NCBI RefSeq assembly: GCF_014205215.1
Contig: NZ_JACHNC010000001.1
Span: 8,056,501 to 8,120,500 of the forward strand
From: Actinoplanes lobatus
GTDB lineage: Bacteria; Actinomycetota; Actinomycetes; Mycobacteriales; Micromonosporaceae
Length of the DNA stretch: 64,000 nt
Direction of reading: 5' to 3'
Part shown: piece after piece, positions 49,076-60,242 of the stretch
Layout of the letters: every line of letters begins with the position of its first letter
How positions within the stretch are numbered: the first letter of the stretch is position 1
The notes under the pieces: generated by a model
Told to the model about the DNA's origin: nothing
The model's database searches: none
The model's input: only the letters and a program-made list of their open reading frames with translations
Translations under genes and position numbers: made by a program

Positions 49076-49708
49076 CTATCTGGCCGGCACGCCCTTGACG
49101 ATCTGCCCGGCGCCGACGTCGCGGGCCACGCAGGCGCTCGCGCCCACCGTCGCGCCGTCACCCACCTCCCGGCCCTGGAGCACCACCGCGCCGGTGCCGA
49201 TCAGCACCTCCCGCCCGATGCAGCAGTCGCCGGACACCGCCGCGAGGGGATTCACCTGCACGTGGTCGGCGAGCACCGCGTCGTGGCCGACCGTCACGTT
49301 CAGGTTGAGGTGCGTGTGCCGGCCCAGGGTCACGTTCGTGGTGACCTGGGCCCCGGCGCACAAGACCACCCCGTCGGCCAGGTGGTTGTGCGGCCCCTGG
49401 ACGGCCGCCGGGTGGACGAGGGTGGCCGCGGGCCTGCCGAACGGTTCCAGCAGGGCGGTGACCGCGGCCCGGGTCCGCGGGTCGCCGATGCCGACGACGT
49501 AGTGCGCGTCCAGCTCCGCCAGCAGTTCGTTCGGGCCCAGGCAGGCGGTGCCGAGCCGGTCCAGGCGGCGCAGGTTCGTCTCGGACGGGGTGTCGTCGAG
49601 GAAGCCCAGCACCTTCCACGAGTCGCCGGCGCCGTTGATGGCCGCGATGACTCCGAAGATCTCCCGGCCGTAGCCCCCGCACCCGACGATGACGATCGGT
49701 TCAGGCAT
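49076..49708 (-). CDS. NeuD/PglD-like sugar acetyltransferase
   Basis: A 210-residue enzyme. Residues 1-85 form a Rossmann-like sugar nucleotide-binding domain (VIVGCGGYGREIFGVIAAING, then GIGDPRTRAAV). Residues 95-210 form a left-handed beta-helix of hexapeptide repeats (HNHLADGVVLCAGAQVTTNVTLG, GRHTHLNLNVTVGHDAVLADHVQV). The His in NVTVGHD is the expected general base. It should acetylate the 4-amino group of an amino-sugar nucleotide. It overlaps the sugar transferase by 8 bases. Confidence 0.88.
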   Translation of the reverse strand: MPEPIVIVGCGGYGREIFGVIAAINGAGDSWKVLGFLDDTPSETNLRRLDRLGTACLGPNELLAELDAHYVVGIGDPRTRAAVTALLEPFGRPAATLVHPAAVQGPHNHLADGVVLCAGAQVTTNVTLGRHTHLNLNVTVGHDAVLADHVQVNPLAAVSGDCCIGREVLIGTGAVVLQGREVGDGATVGASACVARDVGAGQIVKGVPAR

Positions 49709-50341
49709 CGCCGGCGGCTTCCGACGCGGCCCGCGGAGAACCGGTGAACAGCGACATCGTCGCCTCCCCCGGCGCCGAGATGCCCTCCCGGCGGAACAGG
49801 GTCAGCACGGTCCGCAGGCAGATCTTGGCGTTCAGCGCCAGCGAGCGGTGGTCGACGTACCAGACGTCGAGGGCCAGCCGCTCCTCCCAGTCCAGCAGAT
49901 TGCGGCCGCTCACCTGGGCGAGCCCGGTGACCCCCGGCCGGACCAGATGCCGCCGCGCCTGGTCCGGGCTGTACAGGTCGAGGTACTGCATGAGCAGCGG
50001 CCGGGGTCCCACCAGGCTCATGTCGCCGCGCAGCACGTTCCACAGCGTCGGCAGCTCGTCCAGGCTGGTGGAGCGCAGCGCCCGGCCCAGGCCGGTGAGC
50101 CGGTCGGCGTCGGTGACCAGGCCACGCCGCTCGTCGATGTCCCGCATGGTACGGAACTTGACCAGTGTGAACGGGCGGCCGTGCAGACCCGGCCGCCGCT
50201 GACGGAACAGCACCGGGCGCCCCAGGTTGACCGCGACCGCGGCGGCGACCCCGGCCATCACCGGCGCGGTGACGACCAGGGCGGTCGCGGACACGCCGAT
50301 GTCGATGGCGCGCTGCGCCACATCGGTGAATCGGGCTCTCA

Positions 50342-50342
<1 letters not shown>
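49701..50342 (-). CDS. initiating sugar-1-phosphate transferase (PglC/WcaJ-like)
   Basis: A 213-residue protein with a single N-terminal re-entrant hydrophobic segment (SATALVVTAPVMAGVAAAVAV) and the bacterial sugar transferase domain: GRPFTLVKFRTM, DELPTLWNVLRGDMSLVGPRP and RPGVTGLAQVSGRN are the signature boxes. It transfers a sugar phosphate from UDP to undecaprenyl phosphate, starting a repeat unit. The short, one-membrane-segment form matches PglC rather than the long WcaJ type. Start overlaps the aminotransferase stop (ATGA). Confidence 0.9.
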
Positions 50343-51481
<1,139 letters not shown>

Positions 51482-51655
51482 CCCCCCACCACCCATCGTG
51501 ACCGGTACGGGGGGAATGTTCGGCTCGGCGTGTCGCCAGCCATGCTAGCCCGCACGGACGGCCGGAATCCGGTCGATCGCCGTTCCCGAGGCGAGCCGTT
51601 TGCCATCCACCAAGGGTGATGCCGACCACACGGCAGGTGATTCATCCTGACCGCC

Positions 51656-53143
51656 ATGAATGATCAACCGCCGCCGGGTGAGGGCCGGCCACCGACGATG
51701 CTCGATGCGGTGCTGCCGGTCGCCGTGCTCATCACCCTGCTCGCCAGCAGCATCATCCTGTTCGGCGCGGGCGCGATGGACGGCCCGTTGCAGGTGGCGC
51801 TGCTGTTGAGCGCGGCCTTCGCCGCCCTGATGGCGCTGAAGAACGGATTCGCGATGTCGTCGGTGGCCGATGCGGCGATCGGTGGCGTCACCACGGCCAT
51901 GGGACCGATCTTCATGCTGCTCGCGATCGGCGCGCTGATCGGCACCTGGAACATGGCGGGCACCATCCCCAGCGTCGTGGACGTCGGGATCGGCCTGATG
52001 AGCCCGGCCTGGTTCTACCTCACGACAGCCGTCGTGTGCGCCGCGGTCGGCCTGGTCACCGGCAGTTCGTGGACCACGGCCGGCACCCTCGGCGTGGCGT
52101 TCGTGGCGATGTCGAAGGTGATGGGGCTACCGGTCGAGGTGACCGCCGGCGCGGTGATCTGCGGGGCGTACTTCGGCGACAAGATGACCCCACTGTCGGA
52201 GACGACGATCCTGGTGCCGAAACTCGTCGGCCGCGGCCTGACGGTCAGCCAGCACATCCGCAACGTGTTCTGGACGTCGGGCCCGGCGCTGGCGATCAGC
52301 CTGGTCATCTTCTTCGTGATGGGCCTGAACGCGCAGCCCGAGGGGCAGATCGACACGGAGGCGGCCCAGCAGGCGCTCGGCGGCGTCTTCCACCTCTCGG
52401 TGCTCAACCTGCTGCCCATGCTGCTGTTGCTGGTCTTCACGGTGAAGCAGATCCCGCCGTTCCTCGCGCTGATGGGATCGGCGCTGTTCGCCGGCGTCCT
52501 CGCGGTGTTCACCCAGCACTCCGCGGTGACGGCGTTCGTCGGCGAGCCCGGCCTCGGTCCGGTCGCCACCGGCGCGAAGGCCGTCTTCTCGGCGATGGCC
52601 AGCGGATTCGTCTGCCGCTCCGGGCAGCCGGTCATCGACGAGCTGTTCACCCGCGGCGGCATGGTGAGCATGCTGACCACGGTCTGGCTGATCCTCGGCG
52701 CGCTCTCCTTCGCCGCGGTCATGGAGTACGCCGGATTCCTGCGCCGGCTCATCGAACCCGTCGTCACCCGGGCGAAGCGGCGCGGCTCGCTGATCCTGGC
52801 CGTCAACGGGACCGGGATCGGCCTCAACGTGGTGGCCGGCGACGTGTACGTCGCCGACGTCCTGCCGAGCCGCATGTTCCGGGACGAGTTCGCCCGCCGT
52901 GGCCTGGCGCCGCAGACGCTGGCCCGCGCGGTCGAGGACGCGGGCACGGTCACGGCGGTACTGGTGCCGTGGAACACCAGCGGGGCCTACACCGCCGGGG
53001 TGCTCGGGGTGGCCACCGGCGCCTACCTGCCGTACTGCTTCTTCAACATCCTCAGCCCGCTCCTCGACGTGCTCTACGGCTTCATCGGCTTCAAGACGCC
53101 CACCGCGGAGCAGGTCGGCGCGCCGGCCGAAGACGCGGGCTAA
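51656..53143 (+). CDS. nhaC: NhaC-family Na+/H+ antiporter
   Basis: A 495-residue membrane protein with about twelve hydrophobic helices. GAYFGDKMTPLSETTILVPKL is the NhaC signature loop, and GSSWTTAGTLGVAF and VNGTGIGLNVVAGDVYVAD are typical of the family. It exchanges sodium, or malate with protons in some members, across the plasma membrane. It lies alone between the aminotransferase operon and the secreted FG-GAP gene; its stop overlaps the end of that gene by 4 bases. Confidence 0.85.
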   Translation: MNDQPPPGEGRPPTMLDAVLPVAVLITLLASSIILFGAGAMDGPLQVALLLSAAFAALMALKNGFAMSSVADAAIGGVTTAMGPIFMLLAIGALIGTWNMAGTIPSVVDVGIGLMSPAWFYLTTAVVCAAVGLVTGSSWTTAGTLGVAFVAMSKVMGLPVEVTAGAVICGAYFGDKMTPLSETTILVPKLVGRGLTVSQHIRNVFWTSGPALAISLVIFFVMGLNAQPEGQIDTEAAQQALGGVFHLSVLNLLPMLLLLVFTVKQIPPFLALMGSALFAGVLAVFTQHSAVTAFVGEPGLGPVATGAKAVFSAMASGFVCRSGQPVIDELFTRGGMVSMLTTVWLILGALSFAAVMEYAGFLRRLIEPVVTRAKRRGSLILAVNGTGIGLNVVAGDVYVADVLPSRMFRDEFARRGLAPQTLARAVEDAGTVTAVLVPWNTSGAYTAGVLGVATGAYLPYCFFNILSPLLDVLYGFIGFKTPTAEQVGAPAEDAG

Positions 53144-54627
53144 CCGCCGAGAACCACCATTTCGGTACGGCCGCTGGCGGTGCCGTCCTCCTGCACCAGC
53201 ATCAGGTCCGGGCGGCGGTCGCCGTTCCACTCGGTGATCAGCAGCTCGAGATGGTGGGTGACGCCCGGGGCGGTGTCGGCCTTGAACAGCGTGCGCTGGA
53301 ACCCGGTCGCCCCGTCGAGCACGCGCAGCCGGGTCCGGCCGTCGGCCCTGGCGGACGTCTCGACGATCACCAGGTCGGGCCGCCGGTCGTTGTTGAAGTC
53401 GGTCACGAGCACCCGGTGGTCGGGGTTCGCGGGCTCCGCGGTGACGATCGCCGGAGTCAGGTGCCGCTGGAAGTTCGCGGCTCCGTCGAGAAGCTGGACC
53501 TGCATCCGATTGCCGGTGGTGCCGGAGGTCTTGACGACGACGAGATCCGGGTGGGCGTCGCCGTTCCAGTCGGTCAGGGCGAACCGCCGGCGTTCGTCGT
53601 TGGCGGCCAGCGGGGTACCGGTGTGGAGCAGTTGCTGCCGGAAGGCCGACGCCCCGTCGAGGACGGTCACCTCGGCGGTGCCGCTCGTGGTGCCGGAGCG
53701 CTGCACCGCCATGAGGTCCGGCCGCTTGTCGCCGTTGACGTCGGCGATCGCGTAGGCGTACTGATCGCCGGTCTCGCCGAGCGCGGTCACCCTGGTCAGC
53801 AGGAGCGCGGCGAAGTTGGCGGCGCCGTCCATGATGCGGATCTCGGTCTTGCCGCTGGCCGTCCCGGTGCCCTCGACGACGAACAGGTCGGGCCGGCCGT
53901 CGCCGTTCCAGTCGGCCAGCGCGAGTTCGTGCCGCCCGGCCAGAGCGCCCAGCTGGGTGCCCGCCGCGGCGAGCGCCTTCTGGTACGGGCCGGACGACGC
54001 CGACGGCTGCGGTGTGGGCGCCGGACCCGCCTGCGCCCACAACCGCCCGACGATGAGCTGCGCGTCGTGGGCCTCCGGGGTGTACGCCAGCGGCAGCGCC
54101 GAGCCCTGCACCCGCTGGCAGATCGCTCCGATGTCACCGGTCATCCAGCTGCCGCCCGGGTGTTTGCGCAGCATGGCGTTGAGGAACGCGTTGGTGGCGT
54201 AGACCGGGTCCACCACCTGCGCGGGCTTTCCCCACCCTTGCGAGGGCCGCTGCTGGAACAGGCCGAGACTGTCGTGGTCGTAGGCGACGGTGTGGTTGTT
54301 CAGCGTGCTCTCGGCGATCGCGGCGGTGACCGCGATCACGGCGGCGCGCTGACCCAGCCCCCGGGACTGGACGGTGGCGATGATCGCACGGGCGCAGGCG
54401 ATCCGGGGGCCGGTCACCCCGGAGCCGAGGCGGCGGCCGTTCATCATCGGCTTCAGCTGGGCGGCGATCGCCTCGTCGGCCGCCGTCACCACGCCCGGCA
54501 CGCACGGGGCCAGCGAGGGATAGCCGGGGGCGGCCCACGCCGGTGCCGCCGGGGACAGCACCGCTGCCGCGATCGTCGCCGCGGACAACGCCCTGAGCAT
54601 TCGGCGCCGCTGCCGTGAAACCGCCAT
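53140..54627 (-). CDS. secreted lysozyme-like/FG-GAP repeat protein
   Basis: A 495-residue secreted protein. A signal peptide ends near residue 32 (PAWA). Residues 40-200 resemble the lysozyme-like helical domain of actinobacterial cell-wall hydrolases (VIAVTAAIAESTLNN, then DHDSLGLFQQRPSQGWG); Glu in AIAES is the candidate acid. Residues 215-495 contain five FG-GAP/VCBS-type repeats, each with a Ca-binding loop such as DWNGDGRPDLFVVE, DVNGDKRPDLMAV or DFNNDRRPDLVIV. These repeats usually build a beta-propeller for binding. The role is probably cell-wall or surface binding and cleavage. Confidence 0.82.
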   Translation of the reverse strand: MAVSRQRRRMLRALSAATIAAAVLSPAAPAWAAPGYPSLAPCVPGVVTAADEAIAAQLKPMMNGRRLGSGVTGPRIACARAIIATVQSRGLGQRAAVIAVTAAIAESTLNNHTVAYDHDSLGLFQQRPSQGWGKPAQVVDPVYATNAFLNAMLRKHPGGSWMTGDIGAICQRVQGSALPLAYTPEAHDAQLIVGRLWAQAGPAPTPQPSASSGPYQKALAAAGTQLGALAGRHELALADWNGDGRPDLFVVEGTGTASGKTEIRIMDGAANFAALLLTRVTALGETGDQYAYAIADVNGDKRPDLMAVQRSGTTSGTAEVTVLDGASAFRQQLLHTGTPLAANDERRRFALTDWNGDAHPDLVVVKTSGTTGNRMQVQLLDGAANFQRHLTPAIVTAEPANPDHRVLVTDFNNDRRPDLVIVETSARADGRTRLRVLDGATGFQRTLFKADTAPGVTHHLELLITEWNGDRRPDLMLVQEDGTASGRTEMVVLGG

Positions 54628-54705
54628 GTCCTACCAGACCCCCGTTACTCGCCTCTGTGCCTGGCCAATGTGCCACATGACGTCACTCACCCGAAAGGCG
54701 TACTT

Positions 54706-56349
54706 TCACCCGCGGGCCATACGCCGGGCGGCACGCAGTCCGAAGACCACCGCGGGGCCGATCGTCGAGCCGGGACCCGGGTAGGTGCGGCCCATCACCG
54801 AGGCGGAGTTGTTGCCCGCGGCGTACAGGCCGTCGATGACGGTGCCGTCCTCGCGCAGGGCCCGGCCGTCCGGGTCGGTGAGGACGCCGCCCTTGGTGCC
54901 GAGGTCGCCGATGACCACCTTGAAGGCGGTGAACGGGCCCTTCTCCAGCGGTCCCAGACAGGGGTTGGGCCGGACCGTGGGGTCGCCGTAGTAACGGTCG
55001 TACGCGGAGTTGCCCCGGCCGAAGTCACCGTCGACGCCGCAGCGGGCGAAGCCGTTGAACCGCTCGACCGTCGCGCGCAGCCGGTCCGGCCCGACACCGA
55101 TCCGGCCCGCCAGCTCGTCCAGGGTCGGCGCCTTCGCCAGGATCCCGGCCTCGCGCATGGCCTTGTTGTTGCGCGGGTCCAGGGCGAAGGTACGCAGGTA
55201 GCGGCGGGCGTGCCGGGCGTCGGCGATCATCCAGTACGTGCCGTCCTTGTCGTGTTCGAGCATGTGGTGGCCGAGGTCGACGTACGACTCGGACTCGTTG
55301 GCGAAACGGTCCCCACGGGCGTCGACGATGATCGAGTACGGCAGGGACCGCTCGCCGACGATGAAGGCCGGCACGTGCCCCGGGGTGGCCGCGACCGAGG
55401 CGCCCCACCAGGCGTCGTCCATGAGCTCCACCGCGGCGCCGGCCTTCTCGGCCAGTTCGATGGCGCCGCCGAGGTTGGCGGGATTGCCGGACGGGGCGCC
55501 GTCGATGCCGTGGAACCGGCGCCGCCACTCGGTGTTGTGGTCGAACCCTCCGGCGGCGAGCATGACGCCGCGGGTGGCGGCGACGGTCACCGGCCGGCCG
55601 TCGCGGGTGACGCGGACCCCGGCCACCCGGCCGTCGTCGTCGACGATCAGCTCCTCCAGCGGGGAGCCGAGCCACAGCGGCGCGTGGCCGTCGATGACGA
55701 CCGCCCGCAGGAACGCGGTGGCCAGACCCGCGCCGATACCGGCCAGGCGGTGCCCGCGGACCAGGCCGCCGAGCACCCGGAGGACCAGCCGGGCGCCGCG
55801 GGCGAAGCCGCCGAGGGTGGACCAGGCACGCCCGAGCAGCCACACGTCGTCGGTCTTCACCGGCATCGCGGCCGGCGCGTTGCTGGTCTTCCACCAGGCG
55901 CCGGCGATGCGGGAGTTCAGCGGCTCGACCTCCAGCGAGCGGCCGATCTTCCCGCCCGGCAGCTCCGGGTAGTAGTCGGGGTAGTCGGTGGCGCGGGCGA
56001 AGACCATGCCGTGCTTCTCGGCGGTGGTGACGAAGTCGTCGACGCCGTCGACGAAGGCCTCCTTGCGCTCCCGGGAGGTGGCCCGGCCGGTGACGCCGAC
56101 GGTCGCCTCCAGGTAGGTGAGCGCCTCCTCGCGGGAGTCGCGCAGCCCGGCCCGGCGCATCAGCGGGTTGTTCGGCAGCCACATGCCGCCGCCCGACATG
56201 GCGGTGCTGCCGCCCCACTTGGCGCTGCCCTCGATCAGCAGCACGCTGAGTCCCTCGTCGATCGCGCCGAGCGCGGTGGCGAATCCGGCGCCGCCGGAGC
56301 CGATCACGACGACGTCGTAGGTGTGATCCCAGCTGTCAGGGATGGTCAT
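54706..56349 (-). CDS. FAD-dependent 3-ketosteroid dehydrogenase-like flavoprotein
   Basis: A 547-residue enzyme of the fumarate reductase/KstD family. DVVVIGSGGAGFATALGAIDEGLSVLLIE is the FAD-binding Rossmann motif, GSTAMSGGGMWLPNN follows it, and GLYAAGNNSASVMGRTYPGPGSTIGPAVVFG near the end closes the FAD site. Steroid 1-dehydrogenases share the last stretch closely. The substrate may be a 3-oxosteroid or a related ketone. GAGGAG precedes ATG 56349. It is divergent from a TetR gene with a palindromic operator at 56378-56395. Confidence 0.88.
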   Translation of the reverse strand: MTIPDSWDHTYDVVVIGSGGAGFATALGAIDEGLSVLLIEGSAKWGGSTAMSGGGMWLPNNPLMRRAGLRDSREEALTYLEATVGVTGRATSRERKEAFVDGVDDFVTTAEKHGMVFARATDYPDYYPELPGGKIGRSLEVEPLNSRIAGAWWKTSNAPAAMPVKTDDVWLLGRAWSTLGGFARGARLVLRVLGGLVRGHRLAGIGAGLATAFLRAVVIDGHAPLWLGSPLEELIVDDDGRVAGVRVTRDGRPVTVAATRGVMLAAGGFDHNTEWRRRFHGIDGAPSGNPANLGGAIELAEKAGAAVELMDDAWWGASVAATPGHVPAFIVGERSLPYSIIVDARGDRFANESESYVDLGHHMLEHDKDGTYWMIADARHARRYLRTFALDPRNNKAMREAGILAKAPTLDELAGRIGVGPDRLRATVERFNGFARCGVDGDFGRGNSAYDRYYGDPTVRPNPCLGPLEKGPFTAFKVVIGDLGTKGGVLTDPDGRALREDGTVIDGLYAAGNNSASVMGRTYPGPGSTIGPAVVFGLRAARRMARG

Positions 56350-56377
56350 GGCGGCGCTCCTCAGAACATCCAAGCAT

Positions 56378-56395
56378 CCGGACAATGTTGTCCGG
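56378..56395. promoter_or_regulatory. palindromic TetR operator
   Basis: CCGGACAA (56378-56385) and TTGTCCGG (56388-56395) are perfect reverse complements with a 2-base centre, between the divergent flavoprotein and TetR genes. Its size fits a TetR dimer site, so joint autoregulation is likely. Confidence 0.75.
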
Positions 56396-56412
56396 TTGTT
56401 AGGGTGATCACT

Positions 56413-56979
56413 ATGAGCACGAGTTCCGGCCGCGTCAACCGTGGCCCGGCCGCGGCCTCGGAGAACCGGCAGGCGATCCTCGACGCGGCCCGCCGGCTGT
56501 TCGCCGCACGCGGCTACCACGTGCCGCTCAGCGCGATCGCCAAGGAGGCCGGCGTCGGCCAGGGCGTGTTCTACCGGCACTTCCCCACCCGGCTGGACCT
56601 GGCCCTGGCCGTCTTCGAGGAGAACTTCGCCCAGCTCGACGCGATCTGCGCGGCACCCGACGAGCACACCTTCGGCCGCCTGTGGAAGCGCATGGTCGAG
56701 CTGACCATCGAATCCGCGGCCTTCGTCGAGATGGCCGTCGACGCCCGGCGCAGCATGCCCGACTACACCGGCCCGCAGCACATGCTCGCCCTCGTCCGGA
56801 CCGCCCTGCCACCCGCCCAGGCGGCCGGGCTGGTCGACGCCCGGCTCACCGTCGACGACGTCCTGCTCGCCCACCGGATGATCTACGGCGTGGTCGCGAC
56901 GGCGCCGGAACCCGCCGACATCGGACCGGCCGTGCAACGAGCGTTACGCCTGCTCGCTCCACGGCTCGGCCCGTCGTAG
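56413..56979 (+). CDS. TetR-family transcriptional regulator
   Basis: A 188-residue regulator. The helix-turn-helix lies at residues 18-62 (NRQAILDAARRLFAARGYHVPLSAIAKEAGVGQGVFYRHFPTRLDL); the rest is an all-helical ligand pocket. Start ATG 56413 follows AGGGTG. It is divergent from the ketosteroid dehydrogenase-like gene and shares the palindromic site, so it probably represses that gene until a ligand, perhaps a steroid, binds. Confidence 0.88.
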   Translation: MSTSSGRVNRGPAAASENRQAILDAARRLFAARGYHVPLSAIAKEAGVGQGVFYRHFPTRLDLALAVFEENFAQLDAICAAPDEHTFGRLWKRMVELTIESAAFVEMAVDARRSMPDYTGPQHMLALVRTALPPAQAAGLVDARLTVDDVLLAHRMIYGVVATAPEPADIGPAVQRALRLLAPRLGPS

Positions 56980-57009
56980 CCCGGCTCAGCCGGCGATCGG
57001 CCTGCCCTA

Positions 57010-58197
57010 CTACGTCGTATGGTGCGGGCTGAGGTCGGCGGCGATGGTCGCGGCGACCGATCGCCACGACAACTCCTGCCCCGCGCGGTGGATGCGCTGC
57101 TCGAGCGCCGCAGCGTCCTCGGGTGACAGACCGGCATGACGGCGGAGGGCTTCAGCCGCCGCATCCACGTCATGGGGCGGGACGGTGTAGCCGACGCCCC
57201 ACTCGGTGACGTAGTCGAGCAGGTCCGGGGGGCCCGCCGCGAGCAGCGGCCGAGAGAACGCGCGCGCCCGCTTCGCCGTCCCGCTCTCGTGCGTCATCGC
57301 CGGGTCGTAGAACGCGGACACCAGATCGGCCGCGCCGAAGTAGAGGGGGTGCTCGACCGCCGGGATGAACCGTTTATGGATCACGAGCCGGGCGCCGAGC
57401 CCGTTCGCCTCACCCAGCTGCTCCAACTCCCGGTAGGACGCGTCGCCCTCCGGGCCGGCGTGCACGAGCACCCAGTCCGGGCTGGCTGCGACGGCGCGTA
57501 CCAGCGTGGACAGATCCTTGTCGCGGCGCAGCGTGCCCAACGACAGCAGGATGTTCCCGGCCGGGAGCCCGAGCACCTCCCGCGCCTTCTCCCGGGTGGG
57601 CAGCACGACTTCGGCGGGGTCGGGGGCACCGTGAGCAAGCACCCGCACCGGCGAGGTCTCGGGCAGGGACAGCTCGTCGAGGAGCCTGCGGCGCAGGTGC
57701 GGGCCGTGCACGTACACCACGGCCAGGCTGCGTGCGATTCGCCGTGCCGCCCGGGCCGAGACCCGCTTGTATGCCGTCCGCAGCACGCCCTCCCGTTCGG
57801 AGCGGAAGGTGGTGGAGTGGAAGATGCCCCCGGTGAGCCCCCCGTGGGGCCGCCGCAGATAGCGGGCGAGGCTCAGGTACTCGAACGTCTCGAACAGCAC
57901 CGGGGCGTCCGGGTGCTCCGCCCTGACCCGGCTCAGCGTGGACAGCAGGCGAGGCTCCGCCAGCAGCCGGAACGCGTGCCTGCGCAGTCTCGACGGCAGG
58001 ACGGCGAGCAGCCGGTCCCAGGCCGCGGAGGTGGCGGTATGCACCATGACGCCGGACAGCACCAGCGGCCCGTCGTGCGTCACGACGTGCACCTGGTAGC
58101 CCTGGTCGCACAGACCGGACCCGAGTCCGCCGACGTAGTCGAAGGCGTGACCGTAGGGCTGCAGCGCACCGGGGCTGTAAATGATGAAGGTCGCCAC
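57010..58197 (-). CDS. glycosyltransferase, GT-B fold
   Basis: A 395-residue protein. The start PYGHAFDYVGGLGSGLCDQGY is the N-terminal half's glycine-rich loop; NILLSLGTLRRDKDLSTLVRAV opens the donor half, and SGTAKRARAFSRPLLA with PPHDVDAAAEAL ends it. It fits a GT4-like transferase, though the usual E-x7-E is altered. GTG 58197 begins directly at the first strand; an in-frame GTG at 58275 has no binding site and adds 26 unstructured residues. It is a single gene, convergent with the TetR gene. The acceptor is unknown. Confidence 0.78.
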   Translation of the reverse strand: MATFIIYSPGALQPYGHAFDYVGGLGSGLCDQGYQVHVVTHDGPLVLSGVMVHTATSAAWDRLLAVLPSRLRRHAFRLLAEPRLLSTLSRVRAEHPDAPVLFETFEYLSLARYLRRPHGGLTGGIFHSTTFRSEREGVLRTAYKRVSARAARRIARSLAVVYVHGPHLRRRLLDELSLPETSPVRVLAHGAPDPAEVVLPTREKAREVLGLPAGNILLSLGTLRRDKDLSTLVRAVAASPDWVLVHAGPEGDASYRELEQLGEANGLGARLVIHKRFIPAVEHPLYFGAADLVSAFYDPAMTHESGTAKRARAFSRPLLAAGPPDLLDYVTEWGVGYTVPPHDVDAAAEALRRHAGLSPEDAAALEQRIHRAGQELSWRSVAATIAADLSPHHTT

Positions 58198-58343
58198 CCA
58201 CGGAAACCTACTGAGCGGCCCGCCTCCGGGACGCGAAACGCCCGAATTGATCCCCAGCGAACCGTTCCCCGCCACAGACCGCCGAACGCGCCGGATCGCC
58301 GGCCCCTGTTGCGGGTCGCCGATCCGGCAGCGCTCGGATTACG

Positions 58344-60242
<1,899 letters not shown>
